DNA of 64,000 nt from Kaistia algarum (GTDB lineage Bacteria > Pseudomonadota > Alphaproteobacteria > Rhizobiales > Kaistiaceae). This document shows positions 1-8,169 of this stretch, piece after piece. Below the pieces are notes generated by a model. It saw nothing but the letters and a program-made list of their open reading frames with translations, was not told where the DNA came from and did no database searches. The position numbers and the translations under genes were made by a program. The stretch spans positions 1 to 64,000 of the forward strand of contig NZ_JAPKNJ010000004.1 of the NCBI RefSeq assembly GCF_026343945.1, read 5' to 3'. How positions within the stretch are numbered: position 1 is the first letter of the stretch; every line of letters starts with the position of its first letter.

Positions 1-101
1 TGGACCACATAGCCCTTCGAAAGCAGAAGCTCCGAAAGATACGCCCCATCCTGTCCCGTCGCTCCCGTGATCAGGGCGGTTTTCTGGCTCTTCTGGCTCA
101 T
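1..101 (-). CDS. gmd: GDP-mannose 4,6-dehydratase, N-terminal fragment
   Basis: Only the first 33 codons lie in the window; the gene runs off the left edge. The frame reads [19 protein letters not shown], with the [10 protein letters not shown] form of the Rossmann NAD(P)-binding loop typical of Gmd rather than of generic epimerases. Gmd converts GDP-D-mannose to GDP-4-keto-6-deoxymannose in the cytoplasm, the first step to GDP-fucose, GDP-rhamnose and related surface-polysaccharide sugars. The ATG is at 99-101. The 90 bases up to the pleD stop hold nothing I recognise. The call rests on the N-terminal motif alone. Confidence 0.8.
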   Translation of the reverse strand, partial: MSQKSQKTALITGATGQDGAYLSELLLSKGYVV

Positions 102-192
102 GGTCACGGCTCCGGGCTGACAGGCATCGCGTTCTAGCCGCCCGGAAGGCGGCGGACAATGCGCAATCGGGGCGGAGGAACCGCGCGGGACG

Positions 193-1566
193 TCAGGCGA
201 CGGCGCTGCTGACGCGGTTGCGGCCTTCGCGCTTCGACCGGTAGAGCGCTTCGTCGGCGCGGCGCAGCATCGCTTCGGGACTGTCCGTGCCGTCGTCGCG
301 CCGGCTGGCGAGGCCGATGGAGACGGTCACGGAGATCGATTGCTCGCCGCCCTCGATCAGAAAGGACTGTCCCGAAATGCGCTGGCGGACGCGCTCGCCG
401 ATGATGCTCGCGATCGGCGAATCGGTATCCGGCATGGCGACGACGAATTCCTCGCCGCCCAGCCGGCAGACGAGATCAACGTTGCGCACAGTCCGGCGTA
501 CGCGGCGCGCAAATTCCCGCAGCACATCGTCGCCGGCGTCATGGCCATAGGTGTCGTTGACGGCCTTGAAGAAATCCACGTCGAGCATCAGCACGCTGAG
601 CGGCTTGCGGCGCGCCACCGACTGGTCGAACATTCCCGCGAGATGCCGCTCGAGATAGCGGCGATTATGCAGGCCGGTCAGCCCGTCGGTGATCGCCATC
701 TCCATCGTCGCATGCAGCGTCTCGCGCAGCCGCTCGGTGAAGCGGTGGCGGCGGATCTGCGTGCGCACGCGCGCCTGCAATTCGTCGCGGTCGATCGGAT
801 GGACGAGATAGTCGTTGATGCCGAGTTCCAACCCGCGTTCCAGGCGCCGCGTGTCGTCGGGATGGACGATGGCAAGCACGGGCAGCATGCGCGTGCGCTC
901 GATCGAACGGATCTGAGAGCAAAGGCGCAGGCCGTCGAAACCGACGAGGTCCAGCGACACGACGACGAGGTCGTAGCTCACATCCGCCAGGCGGAAATGC
1001 GCCTCCTGCGGATCGGGTTCGACATCGACCTGATGGCGCGATTCGAGCGCCTCGACGAGACGGCTGCGCGTCGAAGCGCTGTCGTCGACCAGCAGGATGC
1101 GCCCGCCCTCCCCCGAGACGATGGCGCCATCCAGAGGCTCGTCGATACCAAGGTCAGCCGCGGCCGAAGCGCGAAGGATCAGCTGATCGGTAAGCGCCTT
1201 CAAACGGACGAGGCTCTTCACCCGCGTGATCAGCGCGAGTTCGTTGATCGGCTTGGTCAGAAAATCGTCGGCGCCGGCATCCAGTCCCTTGATGCGGTCC
1301 GATGGCTGGTCGAGCGCGGTGATGATGATGACCGGCAGATGGGCGGTCAGAGGATTGTGCTTGATGCGGCGGCAGACCTCGAAGCCGTCGAGGCCGGGCA
1401 TCATGACGTCGAGCAGGACGATGTCGCACTGCCCGCCGGCGCAGATCTCCAGCGCGTCGATGCCGTTGCTAGCCGTCACGACATCGAAATACTCGGCCGA
1501 AAGTCGCGCTTCCAACAGCTTCACATTGGCGACAATGTCGTCGACGACGAGGACCCGCGCAGTCAT
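193..1566 (-). CDS. pleD: PleD-type response regulator diguanylate cyclase (REC-REC-GGDEF)
   Basis: The 457-residue protein has two receiver domains and a C-terminal GGDEF domain, the PleD order and length. The first receiver (about 1-120) has the acidic pocket and phospho-acceptor D53 in LLDVMMPG, with K105 in TKP. In the second (about 155-275) the acceptor position is Ser204, so it should be an adaptor that is not phosphorylated, as in Caulobacter PleD. The active site is GGEEF at 370-374, with the RxxD product-inhibition site (RNVD, 361-364) five residues before it, so feedback inhibition by c-di-GMP is expected. It makes c-di-GMP at the cell pole during development. The start codon overlaps the divK stop by one base (TGATG), so the two should be translationally coupled. 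Confidence 0.95.
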   Translation of the reverse strand: MTARVLVVDDIVANVKLLEARLSAEYFDVVTASNGIDALEICAGGQCDIVLLDVMMPGLDGFEVCRRIKHNPLTAHLPVIIITALDQPSDRIKGLDAGADDFLTKPINELALITRVKSLVRLKALTDQLILRASAAADLGIDEPLDGAIVSGEGGRILLVDDSASTRSRLVEALESRHQVDVEPDPQEAHFRLADVSYDLVVVSLDLVGFDGLRLCSQIRSIERTRMLPVLAIVHPDDTRRLERGLELGINDYLVHPIDRDELQARVRTQIRRHRFTERLRETLHATMEMAITDGLTGLHNRRYLERHLAGMFDQSVARRKPLSVLMLDVDFFKAVNDTYGHDAGDDVLREFARRVRRTVRNVDLVCRLGGEEFVVAMPDTDSPIASIIGERVRQRISGQSFLIEGGEQSISVTVSIGLASRRDDGTDSPEAMLRRADEALYRSKREGRNRVSSAVA

Positions 1567-1937
1567 CAGGCGTCCCCGAGATAGGCCTTGACGGTTTCGA
1601 TGAACTTGGCCACCGAAATCGGCTTGGAAAGATAGGCCTCGCAGCCGCCCTGTCGGATGCGTTCCTCGTCGCCCTTCATCGCAAAGGCAGTGACCGCGAT
1701 GATCGGTATGGAGCGGAGGTCATCATCCTCCTTGATCCACTTCGTCACCTCGAGACCGGAGACCTCGGGAAGCTGGATATCCATCAGGATCAGATCCGGA
1801 TGATGGGTCCGCGCGAGTTCCAGCGCCTCCAGGCCATTGCGGGTCTGGACGATATTGTAGCCATGCGCCTCGAGAAGGTCGTGGAAGAGCTTCATATTGA
1901 GCTCGTTGTCTTCCACGACCAGAACGGTCTTCGCCAT
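1566..1937 (-). CDS. divK: Single-domain response regulator DivK
   Basis: A 123-residue stand-alone receiver domain with D53 in LMDIQLPE and the conserved K in LSKPIS. DivK is phosphorylated by DivJ/PleC-type kinases and, through DivL and CckA, lowers CtrA activity. The open frame extends 53 codons further upstream, but the ATG at 1935-1937 gives the usual DivK N-terminus ([14 protein letters not shown]) and length, so I chose it. It is the first gene of a divK-pleD operon and is divergent from the DUF3572 gene. Confidence 0.95.
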   Translation of the reverse strand: MAKTVLVVEDNELNMKLFHDLLEAHGYNIVQTRNGLEALELARTHHPDLILMDIQLPEVSGLEVTKWIKEDDDLRSIPIIAVTAFAMKGDEERIRQGGCEAYLSKPISVAKFIETVKAYLGDA

Positions 1938-2040
1938 TTCTGCCCGCCACCGATTTCCGGTTCCGGCGCCAAGGGACGCCACCGTCTGGTTGCCGATCGG
2001 CTTTCGATTTAAAGAAGATTCGTTTCGGAAAGGAAAATGG
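1938..2040. promoter_or_regulatory. Divergent divK / DUF3572 promoter region
   Basis: These 103 bases separate two divergent starts and must hold both promoters. The region contains one GANTC site (2017-2021) beside an AT-rich TTTAAA (2008-2013). The plus-strand gene has an AGGA-type ribosome site at 2031-2034. No promoter elements can be assigned with confidence. Confidence 0.35.
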
Positions 2041-2331
2041 ATGATCCGCGACCGCAAGTTGCCGCTGTCGAGAGACGAGGCGGAAAGCCTCGCCATACGC
2101 GCCCTCGCCTATCTGGCCGAGGAGCCGGAAGAACTGGGCCGCTTCCTGGCGCTGGTCGGGCTCGGGCCGGAAAACCTCCGCGCCGCGGCCGCCGATGGCG
2201 GTTTCCTGGCCGGCGTGCTCGAATATTTCATGGCCAGCGAACCGCTTCTCCTGGTGTTCTGCGCAAGGGAGAACGTCCGGCCGACGCTTTTCGCCGCCGC
2301 CCGCTACCTTCTCGACGACGAGAGCCGCTGA
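2041..2331 (+). CDS. DUF3572 family protein
   Basis: A 96-residue soluble, mostly helical protein of the DUF3572 family, typically found beside divK in Rhizobiales. The conserved pattern is visible: [21 protein letters not shown], then a GxxPENLR-like turn and a C-terminal block around [12 protein letters not shown]. No function is established. The frame is open back to 1897, but that stretch overlaps divK and is not family-like; the ATG at 2041 follows GGAAAGGAAA and is preferred. Its stop shares one base with the start of the next gene (TGATG), so the two are coupled. Confidence 0.8.
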   Translation: MIRDRKLPLSRDEAESLAIRALAYLAEEPEELGRFLALVGLGPENLRAAAADGGFLAGVLEYFMASEPLLLVFCARENVRPTLFAAARYLLDDESR

Positions 2332-2948
2332 TGCCGACGATTGAACTCGACCTCGACGGCTACACAGACCTGCCGCCGGGCCATATCGCCAATGTGGTGA
2401 CCTATTTCGAGATGCGCTCGCCGGACGAAGCCGGGGGATATCCGCTTCCCGCGGATTTCTCCGTTCGCCGCATCGAGCGCCCGGACGTCGAGGCCTATCG
2501 CGCGCTCTATCGCCGCATTGGCCATGAATGGCTGTGGGTGTCGCGCATCGCCATGCCAGAGGCAGAACTCGCGGCCATTCTGCGCCGTCCGACCACGGAA
2601 CTCCTGTTCCTGATGCGCGGCGAGGAAGCGGTCGGGCTTTGCGAAATCCATCGCCTCGGCACGGATGTCGAGATCAAGATGTTCGGCATCGTGCCCGAGG
2701 TGCAGGGCACGGGCGCCGCCAAGGGGTTCCTGTCAGCCGCGCTGGACGCCGCGTGGCAGGCGCCGACCGAGCGGGTCTGGTTGCACACCTGCTCATTCGA
2801 TCACCCCGCCGCGGTGCATTTCTACCGCCGGATGGGCTTCACGCCGTTCAAATTCGCGATCGAAGTGACGCCCGATCCGCGACTCGAGGGTGTCCTGCCG
2901 GAGACTGCCGGCCCACATGTGGCTTTGATCCGTCCGAAGGCGGAATGA
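2331..2948 (+). CDS. GNAT family N-acetyltransferase
   Basis: A 205-residue protein whose C-terminal two thirds is a GNAT fold. The acetyl-CoA-binding motif A is seen in EIKMFGIVPEVQGTGAAKGF (V-x-x-x-x-Q-G-T-G-x-A/G), followed by HTCSFDHPAAVHFYRRMGF, the usual motif B with the Asn/Asp-P-A-A-x-x-F-Y-x-x-x-G-F signature. It should transfer an acetyl group from acetyl-CoA to an amine; the substrate is unknown. It is translationally coupled to the DUF3572 gene upstream and ends one base before the convergent fliJ stop. Confidence 0.8.
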   Translation: MPTIELDLDGYTDLPPGHIANVVTYFEMRSPDEAGGYPLPADFSVRRIERPDVEAYRALYRRIGHEWLWVSRIAMPEAELAAILRRPTTELLFLMRGEEAVGLCEIHRLGTDVEIKMFGIVPEVQGTGAAKGFLSAALDAAWQAPTERVWLHTCSFDHPAAVHFYRRMGFTPFKFAIEVTPDPRLEGVLPETAGPHVALIRPKAE

Positions 2949-2949
2949 G

Positions 2950-3363
2950 CTACCAGCGGCGTTCGCCGGCCAGATGTGACCGGGCCCGCGCGGGAGCCGG
3001 TTCCACCACCGCCTCGCCCTCGGGCGCCCCGGCACGGTCTCGCTCGGCCATAAGCTCGTATTTCTTCAGCTCATCAAGCGCGGCATGCAGCTCGTCCTGC
3101 GCCTGCTCGAGCTGGCCCTGCAGCTCCGCGGCCGAAGCGCGGAGATTGTCGCGGCGCTGGGTCGCCGCCTTGGCGAAGGTCGGATAGGCGAAATGCCCCG
3201 CGTCGCGGATGCCGCTGCGCTCCTGCTCGACAGCGATCTGCTCGTCGAGATCCCTGGCCATCTTCTCGAATTCGGCGATCATCACCTGAATCTGGTTGGC
3301 CTGCCGACGCTTCTCGTCGGCCTGGAACCGCTTCAGCCGGATGAGACTATCCCGCGACTTCAT
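2950..3363 (-). CDS. fliJ: Flagellar export protein FliJ
   Basis: A 137-residue, highly charged protein that is almost all coiled coil between about residues 5 and 110, as expected of FliJ. FliJ is the stalk-like subunit that works with the FliI ATPase at the base of the flagellar type III export gate. The N-terminus (MKSRDSLIRLKRFQADEKRRQ) is the usual FliJ start. It is divergent from ctrA, an arrangement known in Alphaproteobacteria that ties flagellar export to the cell-cycle regulator. A GANTC site lies 2 bases upstream of the start codon (3365-3369). The last 25 residues are Ala/Pro/Glu/Arg-rich and probably disordered. Confidence 0.8.
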   Translation of the reverse strand: MKSRDSLIRLKRFQADEKRRQANQIQVMIAEFEKMARDLDEQIAVEQERSGIRDAGHFAYPTFAKAATQRRDNLRASAAELQGQLEQAQDELHAALDELKKYELMAERDRAGAPEGEAVVEPAPARARSHLAGERRW

Positions 3364-3839
3364 TGACTCAATACTCCCTTCGCCCCAGACAGTTCACACC
3401 GCCCGCCCCCGAGCATCGTGACCTTCGGTTTCCGCATGGCAACCCGACTCCGGCGCGGCCGACGACCGTCCGCGTTGTCGAATCCTTAAAATCCTAGCCC
3501 GGCGATAACCTTTCGTTTACGCGTCCCGTTAATCATGGCGACCGAGGGCTTAAGGCCGGGTAAACCTCGTTGAAGGCTTGCCCATCCTAATTCCGCGAGT
3601 CCGACGAATTGGTTACCGAATTCCGTGCAATTGAGCGGATCGTCAGCGCTGGGATCGAAACGGTCGATTTTCCAAGGGGATCGAGCGTTATCCACCGCAA
3701 GTCGATCAAATCGCTTGGGTGCCGAATCAGAATTTGTTAACCATTATTCGTTAGCTTTCGAATCGGGGGTGAGCCGCGTTTAGTGCCGGTTCGAAAGGAT
3801 CGGCGCGCCAAGCCCGGGATAGGCAATGAGGGGATTGGT
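3364..3839. promoter_or_regulatory. ctrA/fliJ intergenic control region with GANTC cluster and CtrA-type half sites
   Basis: This 476-base gap is long for the window and has no convincing gene. It contains six GANTC sites, at 3365-3369, 3446-3450, 3480-3484, 3597-3601, 3724-3728 and 3760-3764. GANTC is methylated by CcrM in Alphaproteobacteria, and hemimethylation at such sites controls ctrA in Caulobacter. It also holds TTAACCAT (3737-3744), a known CtrA half-site form, and TTAATCAT (3529-3536) with TTAA at 3486-3489. These suggest that methylation state and CtrA autoregulation act here; this is inferred from other species. Confidence 0.6.
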
Positions 3840-4541
3840 ATGCGAGTTCTGCTGATCGAGGACGACAGCGCGACGGCGCAGAGCATCGAGCTGATGCTCA
3901 AGTCCGAGAATTTCAACGTCTACACGACGGATCTCGGCGAAGAGGGTGTCGATCTCGGCAAGCTCTACGACTACGACATCATTCTTCTCGACCTGAACCT
4001 GCCCGACATGTCGGGCTATGAGGTGCTGAGGGCGCTGCGCGTCTCCAAGGTGAAGACGCCCATCCTGATCCTTTCGGGCCTCGCCGGCATCGAGGACAAG
4101 GTGCGCGGCCTCGGGTTCGGCGCGGATGACTACATGACCAAGCCGTTCCACAAGGACGAGCTGGTCGCCCGTATCCACGCGATTGTCCGCCGGTCGAAGG
4201 GCCACGCTCAGTCGGTGATCAATACCGGCGATCTGACCGTCAATCTCGACACCAAGACCGTCGAAGTGAATGGCAGCCGCGTCCATCTGACCGGCAAGGA
4301 ATACCAGATGCTGGAGCTGCTATCGCTCCGCAAGGGAACGACCCTGACCAAGGAGATGTTCCTCAACCATCTCTATGGCGGCATGGACGAACCCGAGCTG
4401 AAGATCATCGACGTCTTCATCTGCAAGCTGCGCAAGAAACTCGCCACCGCCACCAGCGGCCACAATTATATCGAGACGGTCTGGGGCCGCGGCTATGTGC
4501 TGCGCGAGCCCGACGACAATGATCTGCGCGCCAGCGCCTAG
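3840..4541 (+). CDS. ctrA: Cell-cycle master response regulator CtrA
   Basis: A 233-residue OmpR-type regulator. The receiver domain (1-120) has the acidic pair E7/D8/D9 and phospho-acceptor D51 in LLDLNLPD, with [20 protein letters not shown] at its end. The winged-helix domain follows (about 128-228), with the recognition region [16 protein letters not shown] and WGRGYVL at the wing, as in CtrA. It controls DNA replication, division and flagellar genes and is phosphorylated through CckA and ChpT. The C-terminus ends in Ala-Ser-Ala, resembling the hydrophobic end used for ClpXP proteolysis. A GTG at 3783 would add 19 residues, but the ATG at 3840 gives the family start MRVLLIEDD and is preferred. 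Confidence 0.97.
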   Translation: MRVLLIEDDSATAQSIELMLKSENFNVYTTDLGEEGVDLGKLYDYDIILLDLNLPDMSGYEVLRALRVSKVKTPILILSGLAGIEDKVRGLGFGADDYMTKPFHKDELVARIHAIVRRSKGHAQSVINTGDLTVNLDTKTVEVNGSRVHLTGKEYQMLELLSLRKGTTLTKEMFLNHLYGGMDEPELKIIDVFICKLRKKLATATSGHNYIETVWGRGYVLREPDDNDLRASA

Positions 4542-4558
4542 CGATTGATACGGACACC

Positions 4559-4629
4559 GGTTCGCGCGGTAGCAGCGCGAACCGACGACGAGATGGAGGC
4601 ATTCGGCGAAACTTCGATGCGCCGAATGC
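4559..4629 (+). repeat. Two tandem stem-loops in the ctrA 3' region
   Basis: Two perfect inverted repeats follow the ctrA stop. The first has 9-base arms, GGTTCGCGC (4559-4567) and GCGCGAACC (4575-4583), with a 7-base loop. The second has 10-base arms, GCATTCGGCG (4599-4608) and CGCCGAATGC (4620-4629). Neither has a T run, so they are not intrinsic terminators themselves. They may protect the 3' end of the ctrA mRNA. Confidence 0.55.
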
Positions 4630-4658
4630 GTCTCATTCGCCCTCCCGCGAGCGACTTC

Positions 4659-4687
4659 AAGCCCCGGCGTTCCGGGGCTTTTTCTTT
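4659..4687 (+). terminator. Rho-independent terminator of ctrA
   Basis: The arms AAGCCCCGG (4659-4667) and CCGGGGCTT (4672-4680) form a perfect 9-base-pair stem with a 4-base loop. A T-rich tail (TTTCTTT) follows on the plus strand. It lies between the convergent ctrA and chpT genes and is the third stem-loop after ctrA. Confidence 0.85.
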
Positions 4688-4712
4688 GGCGAAGTGACTG
4701 GAAAAGCGCCGC

Positions 4713-5363
4713 TCAGACGGGCGAACTGGTCGCCGTGATGACGACGTCCGCCCCGTCGAGTACGGCGGCGACGCTCATGCCGCAGGCCCGTGCCAGGAGG
4801 CCGGTATAATAGGGCTGCACGGCATGCGCATCCAGATGCACATCGGTGATATGGCCAGGCACGAGCTTTTCGAAGGCCGGGGGAATGCGAGCATTCGGCC
4901 CCGAGCAATGGAAGGTGAAGGACGGCTCGCTGGCCGATGGCGACACCATGACCTTGATCGAGCCGCCGCGCGGCACGGCCGACGTCGCCAGCAGAACGAG
5001 ATTCAGCAGCAGCTTGACCCGATTCTTGGCCATGAGCGCTACCGGTGCGGTCCAGGAGAACTGGGCCTTCTCGCCGTCCATCCAGCCGCGCGCGACCTTC
5101 TCGGCATCGCCGAGGTCGATTTCCGCGCCGGCGGAACCGGCGGCACCGAAGGCAAGCCGGGCGAATTGGAGCTTCGCCGAGGCCTGACGCGCGCTCTTGC
5201 GGATCAGATCGAAGGCAAAGGCCTTCATCTCCTCGCCATTCTCCTCGTCGAGAACCTCAAGGCCATTGTTGATCGCGCCAACAGGGGAAATGATGTCGTG
5301 ACAGACCCGGCTGCAGAGGAGAGCCGCGAGGTCCAGCGCTTCGATTTCGACCGCGTCGGTCAT
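4713..5363 (-). CDS. chpT: Histidine phosphotransferase ChpT
   Basis: A 216-residue protein with the ChpT phosphotransfer signature LLCSRVCHDIISPVGAINNG; the phosphorylated histidine is H22. The C-terminal half is a degenerate ATPase-like fold with no recognisable N, G1 or G2 boxes, as expected of ChpT, which dimerises and passes phosphate from CckA to CtrA and CpdR. The open frame runs upstream to 5525, but the ATG at 5361-5363 gives MTDAVEIEALDLAALL, the normal family start. It is convergent with ctrA, its own phosphorylation target, which strengthens both calls. Confidence 0.93.
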   Translation of the reverse strand: MTDAVEIEALDLAALLCSRVCHDIISPVGAINNGLEVLDEENGEEMKAFAFDLIRKSARQASAKLQFARLAFGAAGSAGAEIDLGDAEKVARGWMDGEKAQFSWTAPVALMAKNRVKLLLNLVLLATSAVPRGGSIKVMVSPSASEPSFTFHCSGPNARIPPAFEKLVPGHITDVHLDAHAVQPYYTGLLARACGMSVAAVLDGADVVITATSSPV

Positions 5364-5572
5364 GAGCCACTCCGATGAGGTACCGAATCGCCCGGATCCA
5401 GAAAAGGGCAGTTTCGGATACACCGCGCGGGCTTCCCTGCCAACCGGCACGACGCGGGGCACGCGTGCCGTGATCGCGCCGCTTTTGCCCGCCAACGTCT
5501 TGTTCCAGGCGAGTCGCTGCGTCAATCTTGCGGCTCGGCTTTCCGCCGATCGGCTGAGTGAAGGATCGACAC

Positions 5573-6148
5573 ATGGCGCGCCCGAACCGATTGACCGCCT
5601 GCCTTCTCATGCTGGTGTTGGCGCTTCCCCTCGCCTTTGCCGGCAGGGCGGAGGCGCAATCCTCGGAGAATTATTCCTCGGATGAGATCGTCAAGGCCGG
5701 AGGCAATTTCTTCGGCGAAGTTTCGGGAGGCCTGGCCTCGGTCGTCGAGCATGCCGTCTCGCAATATGGCCTTCCGAACGGCTATGTGCTGGGCGAACAG
5801 GGCAGCGGAGCGCTGATCGCCGGTGTGCGCTATGGCAATGGCACGCTCTACACGAAGAACGCCGGCCAGCATCCGGTCTTCTTCCAGGGCCCGTCCATCG
5901 GCTGGGACTTCGGCGGCGACGGGTCCCGCGTGATGATGCTGGTCTACAATCTGCCGTCCGTATCGGCGATCTATGACCGCTTCGTAGGCGTCAACGGCTC
6001 TGCCTTTCTCGTCGGTGGCGTCGGCATGACCGTGCTCTCGCGCAACAACATCTATGTAGTGCCGATCGTGTCCGGGATCGGGGCCCGGCTTGGCTTCAAT
6101 GTCGGATATCTCAAGTTCACCGACCGCCAGACCTGGAATCCCTTCTGA
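5573..6148 (+). CDS. eipA: EipA-type envelope integrity protein (DUF1134)
   Basis: A 191-residue exported protein. The signal peptide is clear: MARPNRL, a hydrophobic core to about residue 23 and a cleavage site after AEA at about 28. The mature part matches DUF1134 (EipA in Brucella) and contains GPSIGWDFGGDGSRVMMLVYNL and GGVGMTVL. EipA is periplasmic and needed for envelope integrity; its biochemical role is not known, and in Brucella it is tied to CtrA. A GTG at 5558 is in frame, but the ATG at 5573 follows AAGGA (5561-5565) at a good distance. It is divergent from chpT; the 209-base gap holds two GANTC sites (5385-5389 and 5511-5515). Confidence 0.88.
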   Translation: MARPNRLTACLLMLVLALPLAFAGRAEAQSSENYSSDEIVKAGGNFFGEVSGGLASVVEHAVSQYGLPNGYVLGEQGSGALIAGVRYGNGTLYTKNAGQHPVFFQGPSIGWDFGGDGSRVMMLVYNLPSVSAIYDRFVGVNGSAFLVGGVGMTVLSRNNIYVVPIVSGIGARLGFNVGYLKFTDRQTWNPF

Positions 6149-6369
6149 ACGGCAGGCTGAGCCAAAGCCGCAGCGGTGCCGATTTCCGCCCCAGCAGCCC
6201 CTCGTCGCCCGGCGAGTGCAAAAGGAACGAGCGTGAGCGGCTCTGTGTCCGTTTTCGGCGGCCAGCCGCTGGACTCGCGCGGGTGGACGGTGTCATTTGT
6301 CAGGGTTGATGCCCGCAACTGGTACCCGATGGCCCAGCCCGCGCCGGCGCGCGGGTCGACATACGGAGT

Positions 6370-7545
6370 GTGGCGTTGATCGAAGCCTTGATGTTCTACG
6401 CGCTCGGGGTGCTTTCCGCCGGCATCCTCGCGCTGATCGTCGCCCCGCCGCTCTGGCGCCGCGCGGTTCGGCTGACGCGCCGGCATATCGAACAGACGAT
6501 GCCGATGACGCGGGCCGAGATCCAGGCCGAGAAGGACCAGATCCGCGCCGCCTTCGCGGTTTCGGCCAGGCGGCTCGATTCGACCATCGAGCGGCTGGAA
6601 AGCCAGGTCACCGAGCAGCTGATCGACATCAACCGCAAGCGCGAGATCATTTCCCATCTGACGGCCGAGGGGTCCATGTCGGCCGAGGACATGATCGCCC
6701 TTGAGAAGCAGCGGGACGACCTTCTCATCCAGGTCGCGGCCCAGCAGCGCGAGAGCGGCGAGGCGGCGAAATTGCGTAGCTCGCTCGAGGCGCGGATCGT
6801 CGAGGTCGAAGCGAGCCTTGGAGAGGCGAAAGCCGCCTTCGACAAGCTGGTCAGCGAGCGCGAGACCCAGCGTCTCGAGATCGTCGCCCGCGATACCGAA
6901 CTCGATAATCTTCGCGACTCCGTCGCGGCCGTGAAGACGACGTCGACCGTCGAGGAGGTCGCGCGGGCCGGCATCGACACCGAAATGTCGGAGCTTCGGA
7001 CCAGCCTGACGATCGAACGCCGCAAGCTCGCGGAAGCGGATGCGCTCGTGGTGGCGACCGAGGCGAAGCATCTGGCGGCTTTCGCCGAGATCTCGGCGCG
7101 CGACGAGGAGCTTGCCAGGGTTCGCGGCGAGACGCAGGCGGCGAAGACCCGCATCGAGGAGCTCTCGTTCCGACTGGTCGAGGCCGAGACCGCCGGCATG
7201 AACCTCATCGCCATCGAGGAGAGCAAAGCCGAGCTCGAAGCCCGTCTATCCCATCTCGAAACCGTTAACCGTCGTCTGGAAGCCGAACTGGCGCAGGCGA
7301 AGACGGAGGCCGCTAATGCGAACGAGGATGAGACGACGCTGCTGCGCGCCAAGCTGATCGATATCGGCGCCGCCGTTGCCCGCCTTTCGGCGCGCACGGA
7401 AGGACCCACGCTCGTCCCCGCAATCGCAGAAGAGCCGGCAAAGCCCAAGCTCGACGACGAGTCCGGCCAGGGCGAGTCGACCCCGGCTGCCATCAGCCTC
7501 GCCGAACGCATCCGCGCGCTCCAGCATGCCAGCGGCAGTTTCTAA
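6370..7545 (+). CDS. Membrane-anchored coiled-coil protein of unknown function
   Basis: About 390 residues. An N-terminal transmembrane segment (about 5-26, LMFYALGVLSAGILALIVAP) is followed by a basic stretch (RRAVRLTRRH) and then roughly 300 residues of heptad-rich, Glu/Lys/Ala-rich coiled coil without prolines. A low-complexity tail ends in RIRALQHASGSF. I recognise no catalytic motif and no named family. By topology the coiled coil is cytoplasmic (positive-inside rule), so a scaffold or envelope-linked role is possible. Starts in frame are GTG 6370, TTG 6376 and ATG 6391. GGAG at 6365-6368 sits best for the TTG, so the first two residues are uncertain. It follows eipA by 221 bases with no other gene between. 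Confidence 0.7.
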   Translation: MALIEALMFYALGVLSAGILALIVAPPLWRRAVRLTRRHIEQTMPMTRAEIQAEKDQIRAAFAVSARRLDSTIERLESQVTEQLIDINRKREIISHLTAEGSMSAEDMIALEKQRDDLLIQVAAQQRESGEAAKLRSSLEARIVEVEASLGEAKAAFDKLVSERETQRLEIVARDTELDNLRDSVAAVKTTSTVEEVARAGIDTEMSELRTSLTIERRKLAEADALVVATEAKHLAAFAEISARDEELARVRGETQAAKTRIEELSFRLVEAETAGMNLIAIEESKAELEARLSHLETVNRRLEAELAQAKTEAANANEDETTLLRAKLIDIGAAVARLSARTEGPTLVPAIAEEPAKPKLDDESGQGESTPAAISLAERIRALQHASGSF

Positions 7546-7692
7546 GATCGCGGCGGCCGCGCTGCGGCGGGCCTCTCTCGGCTCGCTGCTGCCTTTCGGA
7601 AGATAATGTTTGGATCGATGTCGATTCCGTAGCCGCTCGTTCGTTGTTGAGGAGGATGGCCCGGAGGCCTCCGTCAACCCAGGGAGAATCCG

Positions 7693-8115
7693 ATGCGTGT
7701 CATGGTTCTGGTCAAGGCGACGAGCGACAGCGAAGCCGGCGTCATGCCCCCGACCGAGATGTTCGAGGCGATGGGGAAATTCAACGAAGAGCTCGTCAAT
7801 GCCGGCATCATGCTGGCCGGTGAAGGCCTCAAGCCCACCGTCGAGGCCAAGCGGATCGCCTTTGACGGCGCATCGCGAACCGTCATCGACGGACCTTTCG
7901 CGGAAACGCGCGAACTGGTGGCTGGCTTCTGGCTCTGGGAAGTCAAGGACATGGCCGAGGCCGTCGAGTGGGTGAAGCGTTGCCCCAATCCAATGCCGGG
8001 CCCGAGCGAGATCGAGATCCGTCCGTTGTATGAGGCTTCGGATTTCGGCGACGCGCTCACCCCGGAGGTCGCCGAACTGGAAAACCGGCTTCGGGAGCGA
8101 ATGAATAAAGGCTGA
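7693..8115 (+). CDS. YciI/DGPF-domain protein
   Basis: A 140-residue protein of the YCII-related family. The family motif is present as DGPFAETRELVAGFWLWEVK, where DGPF-(A/T)-E-T-(K/R)-E and the following glycine-aromatic block are diagnostic. The fold is a ferredoxin-like small barrel. Many members sit beside ECF sigma factors, but none is present here. The function is not known; some relatives act in chlorinated aromatic degradation. The ATG at 7693 follows AGGGAG (7681-7686). Confidence 0.8.
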   Translation: MRVMVLVKATSDSEAGVMPPTEMFEAMGKFNEELVNAGIMLAGEGLKPTVEAKRIAFDGASRTVIDGPFAETRELVAGFWLWEVKDMAEAVEWVKRCPNPMPGPSEIEIRPLYEASDFGDALTPEVAELENRLRERMNKG

Positions 8116-8169
8116 GGCAGATCGGCCGCCGTCAGCCAAGCCGGGTGCCTGGCTGATGGCCGCTGATCC

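Noticed and set aside
340..1584. 414-codon open frame on the plus strand opposite pleD
   Set aside because: It is the antisense shadow of a GC-rich gene: His/Arg/Asp-rich with no family pattern, and the pleD frame has all domain motifs.
3486..3744. A full CtrA site TTAA-N7-TTAA before ctrA
   Set aside because: TTAA elements are present but none is spaced by seven bases; only half-site forms can be supported.
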